A DNA stretch of 24,801 nucleotides from RGIG4576 sp045656705. Its GTDB lineage: Bacteria > Bacteroidota > Bacteroidia > Bacteroidales > Muribaculaceae. Of the stretch, positions 16,563 through 24,282 are shown piece by piece. The stretch is from contig JAZORR010000006.1 in assembly GCA_045656705.1 (NCBI GenBank), forward strand, positions 1 through 24,801, given 5' to 3'. Position numbers and translations under genes: made by a program. The first letter of the stretch is position 1. Each line of letters begins with the position of its first letter. A model generated the notes under the pieces. It was not told the DNA's origin, ran no database searches, and saw nothing but the letters and a program-made list of their open reading frames with translations.

Positions 16563-17597
16563 ATGCTTATTACAATTAATAATAATCTTTGCAAGTCGAT
16601 TGAAGATGTGAAGCAATATGCTTCGCCCGAAACTGCCACATTCATTGAAGAATATTACAACGAGTTACCGTATGTAGTAGCCCACACATCAGGATCTACA
16701 GGTGCTCCCAAAGAGATACATCTGCTTAAAAGCGATATGCAGGCTTCGGCTCGACTCACTTGCGAACATTTTGCACTAAATAGCGACTCTTCGTTTTATC
16801 TAAACCTATCCCCCTCTTATATTGCAGGCAAGATGATGATTGTGCGAGCATTGGAACTTGGAGCCAAACTTATTGAAGAAAAGCCTTCCAATACCCCTCT
16901 TGCTCAATATAACAGCATTGAGCGAATAAGTTTAGGCGCTTTTGTTCCATCGCAAGTAAAATACCTCATCAATAATCCTGAGAAACTTGTTATTTTCGAC
17001 AATATCATCATTGGTGGAGGTAAAATTCCAAATCGTCTTGAGCGCTGGCTTGCCGAACAAGGTATACGAGCATTCAACACCTATGGAATGACCGAAACAT
17101 GCAGTCATGTAGCACTTGCACCCGTAGGTACTACTCCTCAGCCGTTCGTAGCTCTTGGTGATGTAACTTTCTCGACAGACGAGAGAGGTTGTCTTGTGAT
17201 AAATGCACCGCACTTTAGTCAAAAGAAAATCATAACTAATGATATAGTGAACCTCATTTCACCCACAGAATTCCTTTGGTGTGGTCGCATCGACAATGTA
17301 ATCAATTCCGGAGGCATTAAAATTTTCCCGGAAGAAATAGAACCTATTATAGGCGAAGTTATCACTAATGTACGTTTCTTCGTTACTTCACAGCCATCTG
17401 ACAAATGGGGCGAAGAACTTGTGTTAGTCCTTGAATACACTTCAATGGAAGAAGGAACTCGAAAAGAAGGAGATATACGTCCCGATTTCATAGATAAACT
17501 AAAAATGAAGCTTCCTTCACACGCTATTCCACGCAAATACATTGCCGTGAATAAGTTCAAAGAAACATCAAGTGGCAAAATTATTCGCAAATTATAA
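16563..17597 (+). CDS. menE: o-Succinylbenzoate-CoA ligase
   Basis: An adenylate-forming enzyme that activates o-succinylbenzoate with ATP and loads it onto CoA. Motifs in order are the phosphate loop HTSGSTGAPKE at residues 41-51, NTYGMTETCSHVAL at 172-185, the hinge-region GRIDNVINSGGIKIFPEEIE at 241-260 and the C-terminal catalytic Lys339 in SSGKIIRKL. At 344 residues it is about 100-140 shorter than MenE of E. coli or Bacillus. The shortening is at the N-terminal side, since the phosphate loop comes after only about 40 residues. A compact form seems usual in Bacteroidota, and no active motif is lost. The next gene starts one base after its stop codon. Confidence 0.93.
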   Translation: MLITINNNLCKSIEDVKQYASPETATFIEEYYNELPYVVAHTSGSTGAPKEIHLLKSDMQASARLTCEHFALNSDSSFYLNLSPSYIAGKMMIVRALELGAKLIEEKPSNTPLAQYNSIERISLGAFVPSQVKYLINNPEKLVIFDNIIIGGGKIPNRLERWLAEQGIRAFNTYGMTETCSHVALAPVGTTPQPFVALGDVTFSTDERGCLVINAPHFSQKKIITNDIVNLISPTEFLWCGRIDNVINSGGIKIFPEEIEPIIGEVITNVRFFVTSQPSDKWGEELVLVLEYTSMEEGTRKEGDIRPDFIDKLKMKLPSHAIPRKYIAVNKFKETSSGKIIRKL

Positions 17598-17598
17598 T

Positions 17599-18621
17599 AT
17601 GGATAAAATTCGCCAAAGCAATATCGAACTCTTACGCATCATAAGTATGATAATGATACTTATGGTGCATTTTGTAGGAGCTACTTTTTCTCTGCCTGTA
17701 AAAGTGTCATTAAGTAGTATTAACGACATCAACACCGTCACCAAAACGCTTATTGAATCTTTTGCGATCATTGGTGTGAATTGTTTTATTCTTATCTCTG
17801 GATATTTCGGCATAAAACACTCCGAAAAAGGATTTGTTAATTTCATTTTCACATGCTTATTTTATTCGGTCACCATATTCGGCATATATGCAATGATAAA
17901 ACCCGAACAATATGATATACATAATGTTATCGAATCGTTTGGTATATTTTCGCATACCGATTTATGGTTTATTCCTGCATATTTCGCCTTGTACATTATT
18001 GCTCCAATTCTAAATAACGGACTAAAAAAATTTTCACAATACCAATTCACCCTTCTTCTTATAGGATTTACATTCATTAATGTATATCTTGGATGGGGAT
18101 GGGGCGGCAAAGTCAATCCTACCGGATACAATGTGGTGCACCTTATTTATATTTATGTAATAGGGCGATTTCTACGCAGTTACATCACCAACAAGCCTCA
18201 ACAAAAAAGAACTCGATTTATCATAGGTTACATAATATCTTTCGCACTTATTGTGGCAAGCACTTTCGTGTGCAAAAGCACTATGGCGTATGCCTACAAC
18301 TCGCCATTCGTAATACTTGCCTCAGTATTTTTCTTCTTGATATTCACCACATTCTCTTTATATGATTATTTCGTAAATTATATAGCATCAAGTGCGTTTG
18401 CTGTATATTTAATACACAAAATGCCTCCTGTGTGGAGCGACCTTAAAAATTTTCTCATTGACTATTCCAATGTAGATTCTCCTATTGCTTTCGCCTTATT
18501 CTGGATATCGTTTGTGATGATGCTATTTGCAGCGTGCATAGTGATAGATAAAATACGACTCACCTTCACAAAACCACTTGTAAAGGTACTATCTGATTAC
18601 ACGCACAAATTATTTACTTAA
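17599..18621 (+). CDS. Acyltransferase family 3 membrane protein
   Basis: A multi-pass membrane protein of 340 residues with about ten hydrophobic segments. The start RQSNIELLRIISMIMILMVH is typical of acyltransferase-3 (OafA/WecH-like) proteins, in which the His24-equivalent and nearby Arg are conserved; such enzymes acetylate surface polysaccharides or other glycans across the membrane. The substrate cannot be read from the sequence. The ATG at 17599 lies one base after the menE stop, so it is almost certainly co-transcribed with the men genes. An in-frame ATG at 17572, inside menE, would add nine unlike residues and is not chosen. Nothing in menaquinone synthesis needs such an enzyme, so the linkage may be only transcriptional. 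Confidence 0.85.
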   Translation: MDKIRQSNIELLRIISMIMILMVHFVGATFSLPVKVSLSSINDINTVTKTLIESFAIIGVNCFILISGYFGIKHSEKGFVNFIFTCLFYSVTIFGIYAMIKPEQYDIHNVIESFGIFSHTDLWFIPAYFALYIIAPILNNGLKKFSQYQFTLLLIGFTFINVYLGWGWGGKVNPTGYNVVHLIYIYVIGRFLRSYITNKPQQKRTRFIIGYIISFALIVASTFVCKSTMAYAYNSPFVILASVFFFLIFTTFSLYDYFVNYIASSAFAVYLIHKMPPVWSDLKNFLIDYSNVDSPIAFALFWISFVMMLFAACIVIDKIRLTFTKPLVKVLSDYTHKLFT

Positions 18622-18627
18622 TAATTT
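18607..18627 (+). terminator. Weak AT-only hairpin at the end of the men unit
   Basis: AAATTATT (18607-18614) pairs perfectly with 18620-18627 around a 5-base loop, overlapping the acyltransferase stop codon. The stem contains no G or C and no clean T tract follows, though T-rich sequence continues to 18650. It may be a weak terminator or chance. Confidence 0.3.
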
Positions 18628-18647
18628 AGATTTATTATAAATAATTT

Positions 18648-18680
18648 TTCGTAAATTTCCCTTACCAAGTGTTATCTTTG
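18648..18680 (+). promoter_or_regulatory. Promoter of the feoAB transport unit
   Basis: TATCTTTG (18673-18680) is an exact -7 element. TTCG (18648-18651), 21 bases upstream, is one base off TTTG. The start would be near 18686, about 25 bases before the GTG at 18711. I could not identify a repressor site for iron control. Confidence 0.6.
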
Positions 18681-18710
18681 TAAATTAATATTTACAAACA
18701 AAAAATAACA

Positions 18711-21104
18711 GTGGTAAAACTAACCGACATAAAAACTGGCGAATCGGCAACAATAGTAAAAGTGCTCGGTCATGGCGCTTTTCGTAAACGCGTTATGGAA
18801 ATGGGATTCGTGAAAGGGAAAACCGTAAAGGTGCTATTGAATGCTCCTTTGCAAGACCCTATCAAATACAATATCCTCGGATATGAGGTATCGTTGCGTC
18901 GTAGCGAAGCTGAACTTATAGAGGTTGTTCCCACTCAAGATGAGTCAAACAATAAACATAAAGCAAAACGCGCACTCAACACCATATACGATAACGATCC
19001 CGTAACTATAGCCAATAGAGAAGGAAAAAATATCAATGTGGCTCTAATAGGAAATCCCAATTGTGGCAAGACATCACTATTCAACTTCGTAAGTGGCGCA
19101 CGCGAACGAGTAGGAAACTATAGTGGCGTAACCGTTGAGGCAAAAGAAGGATTTTTTGACTATAAAGGATATCATATCACCTTTGTAGACCTTCCTGGCA
19201 CTTATTCACTTTCAGCTTATTCGCCAGAAGAACTTTATGTGCGACGATATCTCAAGGACGAAACTCCAGATGTTATTCTCAATATGATTGTAGCATCAAA
19301 CCTTGAGCGTAATCTATATCTCACTACTGAACTTATCGATATGGACCGAAATATGGTGGTGGGACTGAATATGTATGACGAACTTTTGAGCAGCGGAGCA
19401 AAACTCAATTTTGAAGAATTGGGTAAAATGATTGGCGTGCCTTTTGTGCCTATCATCTGCAAAACAGGTGAAGGTATTCCAGAACTTCTCGACACTATCA
19501 TCGAAGTTTTTGAAGACCGTCACAAGACCGTGCGTCACGTGCATGTGCGACTCGGATCGGAAATCGAAGATGCAATCAAAGAAATCAAAGATTCCATCAA
19601 GGCAAGCTCGCAACCTATCCAACAATTCTCACCTCGCTACCTCGCTATCAAACTTCTTGAGGGTGATAAAGAGGTAGAAAACATCCTAAGCACTCAACCA
19701 GAGTTTCCTCATTGGAAAGAATTACGCGACAAATGGGTAAAACATATTGAAGATGTGGGACAAGAAGATATCGGTTCGGCTATCGCAAGCGAGAAATATG
19801 GTTTTATATCGGGCGCGCTGAGAGAGACATATATCCCTGGAGAGACTCCTCGCAATGTTAAAGAAACTGAAATTATCGATAATTTTGTAACTCATAAGCT
19901 TTTTGGTTTCCCAATATTTCTGCTCATAATGTGGCTGATGTTTTGGGCAACCTTTGAGATTGGCGCCTACCCGATGGAATGGATCGAATCAGCCATAGGA
20001 TGGATATCTAATTTCATCAGCAATATAATGCCAGCAGGTCCACTTAAAGACCTCATCGTAGACGGCATTATAGGAGGAGTAGGAGGCGTGATTGTGTTCT
20101 TGCCAAACATTCTCATATTGTATCTCTTTATATCATTTATGGAAGATTCGGGATATATGGCACGAGCTGCTTTCATTATGGACAAAATAATGCATAAGAT
20201 CGGTTTGCACGGCAAGTCGTTTATACCACTTGTAATGGGATTCGGATGCAATGTACCTGCTATTATGTCTACACGTATCATTGAGAGCAAGAGTAGCAGA
20301 CTCATCACTATGCTCATAAATCCATTTATGTCGTGTAGCGCTCGATTGCCTATCTACATTTTGCTGGCAGGAGCATTTTTCCCCAACCATGCGTCGGTGG
20401 TGCTGATGGGAATGTACATATTCGGTATTATTGTGGCCATTGCTACAGCACGCTTACTTCGCAAGGTGCGCTTCTATAATGACGAAACGCCATTTGTTAT
20501 GGAACTTCCTCCATATCGCGTGCCTACACTCAAAGCCACACTACACCACATGTGGGATAAGGGCGAACAATACTTGCACAAGATGGGTGGTGTGATTCTC
20601 GTGGCGAGTATCGTGATTTGGGCTTTGAGTTATTTCCCTCGTGATTTAGAGAAAAGCAATGAGCAAATGACTCAGCAGGAACTTGTAGAGCAACAACAAA
20701 ACTCATTTCTTGCAAAAATAGGTCAATTCATTGAACCTGTAATGGAACCCCTCGGTTTCAATTGGAAAGCATCGGTGGCTGTGATTTCGGGAACTGGAGC
20801 AAAAGAAATAGTGGTATCGACTCTCGGCGTACTATATTCAACCGACGGAGAAGATGAGCATACATTAGGAGCAGAATTATCGGCACCTAATCCACAGACA
20901 GGCAAACCTGATTTCACACCAGCCATAGCATTGAGTTTTATGGTATTCTCATTGCTATATTTCCCATGCATTGCCACTGTTGTGGCAATTACCAAGGAAT
21001 CTGGCAGTTGGAAATACGGAGCGTTCTCTGTGATCTTCAACACCGTGGTGGCTTGGATTATGGCTTTCATTGTGTATCAAATAACAAATTTAATTATAAG
21101 TTAG
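18711..21104 (+). CDS. feoB: Ferrous iron transport fusion protein FeoA-FeoB
   Basis: Imports Fe2+ through the inner membrane under control of a cytosolic G domain. The 797-residue product is a fusion. Residues 1-73 are a complete FeoA (SH3-like) domain with LGHGAFRKRVMEMGFVKG. After a linker of about 30 residues comes the FeoB G domain with GNPNCGKTSLFN at 114-125 (G1), Thr141 in YSGVTVE (G2), DLPGTYSLSAYSPEE at 160-174 (G3) and NMYD at 220-223 (G4). The membrane part starts near residue 395 and carries both conserved gate motifs, GCNVPAIMSTR and YFPCIATVVAITKE. Where many FeoB have VVDASN after G3, this has MIVASN. The start is a GTG, since no ATG lies at the FeoA start. A POT-like transporter follows after 32 bases. 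FeoA-FeoB fusions are common in Bacteroidota. Confidence 0.96.
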   Translation: MVKLTDIKTGESATIVKVLGHGAFRKRVMEMGFVKGKTVKVLLNAPLQDPIKYNILGYEVSLRRSEAELIEVVPTQDESNNKHKAKRALNTIYDNDPVTIANREGKNINVALIGNPNCGKTSLFNFVSGARERVGNYSGVTVEAKEGFFDYKGYHITFVDLPGTYSLSAYSPEELYVRRYLKDETPDVILNMIVASNLERNLYLTTELIDMDRNMVVGLNMYDELLSSGAKLNFEELGKMIGVPFVPIICKTGEGIPELLDTIIEVFEDRHKTVRHVHVRLGSEIEDAIKEIKDSIKASSQPIQQFSPRYLAIKLLEGDKEVENILSTQPEFPHWKELRDKWVKHIEDVGQEDIGSAIASEKYGFISGALRETYIPGETPRNVKETEIIDNFVTHKLFGFPIFLLIMWLMFWATFEIGAYPMEWIESAIGWISNFISNIMPAGPLKDLIVDGIIGGVGGVIVFLPNILILYLFISFMEDSGYMARAAFIMDKIMHKIGLHGKSFIPLVMGFGCNVPAIMSTRIIESKSSRLITMLINPFMSCSARLPIYILLAGAFFPNHASVVLMGMYIFGIIVAIATARLLRKVRFYNDETPFVMELPPYRVPTLKATLHHMWDKGEQYLHKMGGVILVASIVIWALSYFPRDLEKSNEQMTQQELVEQQQNSFLAKIGQFIEPVMEPLGFNWKASVAVISGTGAKEIVVSTLGVLYSTDGEDEHTLGAELSAPNPQTGKPDFTPAIALSFMVFSLLYFPCIATVVAITKESGSWKYGAFSVIFNTVVAWIMAFIVYQITNLIIS

Positions 21105-21136
21105 AAATATCATTATTAACAAAAAAATAACTAATT

Positions 21137-22486
21137 ATGTCGAAATATTCACGCGCATTTTGGACTGCAAACACAGCAGAGCTTCTTGAACGTATGGCAT
21201 ATTATGCAGTGTTCATCGTCATTACATTCTACCTATCAAATACACTTGGCTTCTCTGATATCGAAGCTGGTATCATTTCTGGTTTATTCTCTGGAGGTTT
21301 GTATCTCTTGCCTCTATTCACCGGAGCATTTGCCGATAAGATGGGCTATCGCAAGTCAATTATCATTGCATTTTCTCTACTAAGCGTAGGTTACTTACTT
21401 CAAGGTCTATTGCCTACTATGCTCGAAGGAGCAGGATTGGTGCAATATGGAGAAAAGACCGTTTACACCGGACTTATAGAAAGTTGGGAACGCTACCTCA
21501 TCGTGCCTGTGCTTATCATTCTAATGATAGGCGGAGCTTTCATCAAATCCATCATCTCGGCATCGGTGGCACGCGAAACCACATCAGAAACACGCGCTAA
21601 GGGTTACTCTATATTCTATATGATGGTGAACATCGGTTCGTTTACCGGCAAGAGTGTAATAGACCCTCTACGCCAATGTGTGGGCGAAGCAGCTTATATC
21701 TACATCAATTTCTTCTCTGCCACACTTTGCGTATTGGCATTTATAGCAGTGCTTCTATTCTACCATTCGGCACACCATAGTGGCGAAGGCAAGAGTGTAA
21801 AAGAAGTGATAAACGGGCTCACTAAGGTATTCTCTAATGGTCGTCTGCTTGTGCTTATCCTCATCGTTACAGGATTCTGGATTGTGCAACAACAATTGTA
21901 TGCTACAATGCCAAAATATGTAATCCGTCTTGCTGGTGAAACTGCTCGTCCGGGTTGGATTGCCAATGTAAATCCATTTGTAGTGGTGGTGTGCGTAAAC
22001 TTCGTGACTCAACTTATGGCTAAACGCAAGGCATTGACATCGATCATCGTGGGTATGTTCCTAATTCCACTTTCAGCATTGATTATGGCCACAGGTAACC
22101 TGTTTGAGGGAGAAATGCTCGGTTTACATCCTATCACCTTTATGATGATTGTGGGTATTGCATTCCAAGCACTTGCCGAATGTTTTATTTCACCTCGTTA
22201 CCTTGAATACTTCTCATTGCAAGCGCCTAAGGGAGAAGAAGGTTTGTATTTAGGATTTAGTCACCTACATTCATTCCTTTCATCAATACTCGGATTTGGA
22301 TTATCAGGTTTCCTTCTTGCAAAATACTGCCCAGAACCTACTCTATTTGAAAGTTCTGAGGCTTGGCAAGCAGCCACTGTTAATGCTCACTATATTTGGT
22401 ATTGGTTTGCAGCCATCGGTATGATTTCGGCATTGGCACTTATCGCGTATGCACGCTTTAATAAAGTAAAAGATACAAACAACTAA
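21137..22486 (+). CDS. POT/PTR-like MFS transporter (probable oligopeptide:H+ symporter)
   Basis: A 449-residue, roughly 12-helix MFS membrane protein. It carries the POT family N-terminal signature in the form ELLERMAYY (Glu15, Glu18, Arg19, Tyr23), where the usual form is ExxERFxYY and couples proton movement. It also has the second POT signature GYSIFYMMVNIGSFTGKSV near residues 155-173 and the MFS loop GAFADKMGYRKS between helices 2 and 3. This suggests proton-driven uptake of di- or tripeptides, but the protein is divergent, so the substrate is uncertain. It lies 32 bases after feoB with no promoter evident, and the antiporter begins 9 bases after it, implying one transcript. Confidence 0.8.
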   Translation: MSKYSRAFWTANTAELLERMAYYAVFIVITFYLSNTLGFSDIEAGIISGLFSGGLYLLPLFTGAFADKMGYRKSIIIAFSLLSVGYLLQGLLPTMLEGAGLVQYGEKTVYTGLIESWERYLIVPVLIILMIGGAFIKSIISASVARETTSETRAKGYSIFYMMVNIGSFTGKSVIDPLRQCVGEAAYIYINFFSATLCVLAFIAVLLFYHSAHHSGEGKSVKEVINGLTKVFSNGRLLVLILIVTGFWIVQQQLYATMPKYVIRLAGETARPGWIANVNPFVVVVCVNFVTQLMAKRKALTSIIVGMFLIPLSALIMATGNLFEGEMLGLHPITFMMIVGIAFQALAECFISPRYLEYFSLQAPKGEEGLYLGFSHLHSFLSSILGFGLSGFLLAKYCPEPTLFESSEAWQAATVNAHYIWYWFAAIGMISALALIAYARFNKVKDTNN

Positions 22487-22495
22487 TTTTATTGA

Positions 22496-23941
22496 ATGGA
22501 ATTTAACGCAGAAAATATCTTATTACTTGGAGCGATACTTGTGTTTTGCAGCATCCTTATCAGCAAGACTGGTTATCGCTTTGGAATCCCGTCGTTGCTA
22601 CTATTCCTCGTAGTGGGAATGTTTTTCGGCAGCGATGGACTCGGATTGCAATTTGGCAATGCTGGACAAGCACAATTCATCGGTATGATAGCCTTGAGTA
22701 TCATCCTGTTTTCGGGTGGTGTGGATACTAAAATCAAGGAAATTCGCCCAGTTTTGACGCCTGGTATTCTACTATCAACCATTGGAGTGCTGCTTACAAC
22801 CATTTTCACAGGTCTATTCATTTTCTACATATCACATTTGGCAGGTGTGGATATTGAGATGTCGCTTGTGGTGTCGCTTCTACTTGCCGCCACAATGTCG
22901 TCGACCGACTCGGCATCGGTGTTTAGCATTTTGCGTTCGCAAAAGTTAAATTTGAAATACAACCTTCGTCCGATGCTTGAGCTTGAAAGTGGTAGTAATG
23001 ACCCGATGGCTTATATGCTCACCATAGTGCTGATACAAGTGGCTACAGCCAATCACGCAAATGCTGCCGATATCGCTACCAACTTTGCATTCCAATTTAT
23101 CTTTGGTGGTCTTGCTGGATATGGAATTGGTAAACTTATGGTGTGGATAAACAATCGTATCAATCTATCCAACACATCGCTCTACCCTATCCTTATACTC
23201 AGTATCGTGTTTTTCACGTTCACAGTTACTGACCTTCTAAAGGGTAATGGTTACCTTGCTGTGTACATTGCCGGTATAGTGATGGGAAATGCAAAGATTG
23301 TAAACCGTAAGGAAACTCAAACATTCTTCGACGGCCTCACCTGGCTTGTGCAGATTGTGATGTTCCTTGCTCTCGGCTTGCTTGTGAACCCACTGGAACT
23401 ACTATCGGTGGCACCTGTGGCACTTCTTATCGGATTGTTTATGATGATAGTGGCTCGCCCTGTTAGCGTAATTTTATGTCTCTTGCCTTTCCGTAACCTA
23501 CCAAAGCAGGCGTGGATATTCACTTCGTGGGTGGGACTTCGCGGAGCTGTGCCTATCATCTTTGCCACATACCCTGTGGTGGCTAATGTGGAAGGAGCCG
23601 ACCAAATCTTCAATATCGTGTTCTTCATCACATTGCTATCGCTCGTGCTACAAGGTTCTACAATAGCTACACTTGCTCGCAAGTTGCACCTTGACCTTCC
23701 TATAGAGAAAACGGGTAACGATTTCGGAGTGGAATTGCCAGAAGAAATCAATTCATCGCTGAAAGATATCACAGTAACCGAAGAAATGCTTGCTAATGGC
23801 GATTGCCTTGCTGATATGCGTATACCGAAAGGCACACTCGTGATGATAATCAAACGTGGAACTGAATACATCGTGCCAAATGGTTCGGTATCGCTCCACT
23901 TAGGCGATAAACTGCTTCTCATCTCAGAGAACCAATCGTAA
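22496..23941 (+). CDS. CPA1-type cation/proton antiporter (NhaP2/CvrA-like)
   Basis: Exchanges K+ or Na+ for protons across the inner membrane, for pH and ion balance. The 481-residue product has about 12-13 membrane segments in residues 1-395, including the unwound-helix TDS of ATMSSTDSASVF (residues 132-143) and the ion-binding pair Asn168-Asp169 in ESGSNDPMAY. The last 80 or so residues form a soluble TrkA-C/RCK-C domain (DITVTEEMLANGDCL to HLGDKLLLIS), as in potassium/proton antiporter NhaP2. The nucleotide-binding TrkA-N half is absent, which is also usual for this type. It starts 9 bases after the POT-like gene and is the last gene of the feoAB unit, closed by the terminator at 23964-23999. 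K+ is more likely than Na+ from the domain layout, but this is not certain. Confidence 0.88.
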   Translation: MEFNAENILLLGAILVFCSILISKTGYRFGIPSLLLFLVVGMFFGSDGLGLQFGNAGQAQFIGMIALSIILFSGGVDTKIKEIRPVLTPGILLSTIGVLLTTIFTGLFIFYISHLAGVDIEMSLVVSLLLAATMSSTDSASVFSILRSQKLNLKYNLRPMLELESGSNDPMAYMLTIVLIQVATANHANAADIATNFAFQFIFGGLAGYGIGKLMVWINNRINLSNTSLYPILILSIVFFTFTVTDLLKGNGYLAVYIAGIVMGNAKIVNRKETQTFFDGLTWLVQIVMFLALGLLVNPLELLSVAPVALLIGLFMMIVARPVSVILCLLPFRNLPKQAWIFTSWVGLRGAVPIIFATYPVVANVEGADQIFNIVFFITLLSLVLQGSTIATLARKLHLDLPIEKTGNDFGVELPEEINSSLKDITVTEEMLANGDCLADMRIPKGTLVMIIKRGTEYIVPNGSVSLHLGDKLLLISENQS

Positions 23942-23963
23942 TCATAGATTATTTGACTATCCC

Positions 23964-23999
23964 TCCCCTCTATCGCAATGCGACTGAGGGGATTTTTTT
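23964..23999 (+). terminator. Intrinsic terminator of feoAB-POT-antiporter unit
   Basis: TCCCCTC (23964-23970) pairs with GAGGGGA (23986-23992). Inside, TCGC pairs with GCGA around an AAT loop, and seven Ts follow directly (23993-23999). It lies 22 bases past the antiporter stop, giving a textbook rho-independent terminator on the plus strand only. Confidence 0.88.
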
Positions 24000-24149
24000 G
24001 CATCCACTTATATGGTACACAAAAACGATACAAACTTTTGTTCTTAAAAACAGAAACTCCATTGGAGATAGTGTGCATACGCACTACAGATTTAAATTTT
24101 ACGTTTTTCATAATACTTACTATTTTTTTCATTTATATTTTTCACGCTG

Positions 24150-24157
24150 CAAAGATA
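24150..24157 (-). promoter_or_regulatory. Orphan leftward -7 promoter element
   Basis: On the minus strand TATCTTTG, followed by CAGCG, is an exact -7 element with the GCA that often follows it. No TTTG-like -33 element is at the proper distance. An ATG lies 18 bases downstream (24132), but no recognisable gene follows; the DNA to the left is the 3' end of the convergent antiporter unit. Confidence 0.4.
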
Positions 24158-24238
24158 CAACCAAAATGAGCGAAAAGTTTCCTTAAAAAGGATAACCACA
24201 TAAAAAAAGTTAGGAGTGAGGAATTAGGAGTGGAAAGT

Positions 24239-24267
24239 AAAAAGGGACACACGATGCGTGTATCCCT
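24239..24267 (-). terminator. Intrinsic terminator of the right-edge gene
   Basis: On the minus strand AGGGATACACG pairs with CGTGTGTCCCT (24257-24267 with 24243-24253, one G-U pair) around a 3-base loop, and continues into TTTTTAC. It begins 15 bases past the stop codon of the gene at 24283. Confidence 0.82.
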
Positions 24268-24282
24268 CCATACTCTAAGGAA

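Larger units (their letters stand above)
23942..24282. other. Intergenic region between convergent genes
   Basis: This 341-base stretch holds the terminator of the antiporter unit (23964-23999), a leftward -7-like element (24150-24157), a 9-base direct repeat TTAGGAGTG at 24210-24218 and 24224-24232, and the terminator of the right-edge gene (24239-24267). A minus-strand frame starting at 24132 is open across 23942-24132 and runs on antisense through the antiporter gene. I do not call it a gene. Confidence 0.6.

Noticed and set aside
17572..17598. Earlier ATG for the acyltransferase inside menE
   Set aside because: It would add nine residues unlike the family's N terminus, and the ATG at 17599 starts directly at the conserved motif.
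23317..24132. A 271-codon minus-strand open frame antisense to the antiporter
   Set aside because: Most of it is the complement of the well-supported antiporter gene and reads as low-quality, Ser/Arg/Ile-rich shadow sequence. Only the part from 23942 to 24132 is free, and this is kept as a question in the findings.
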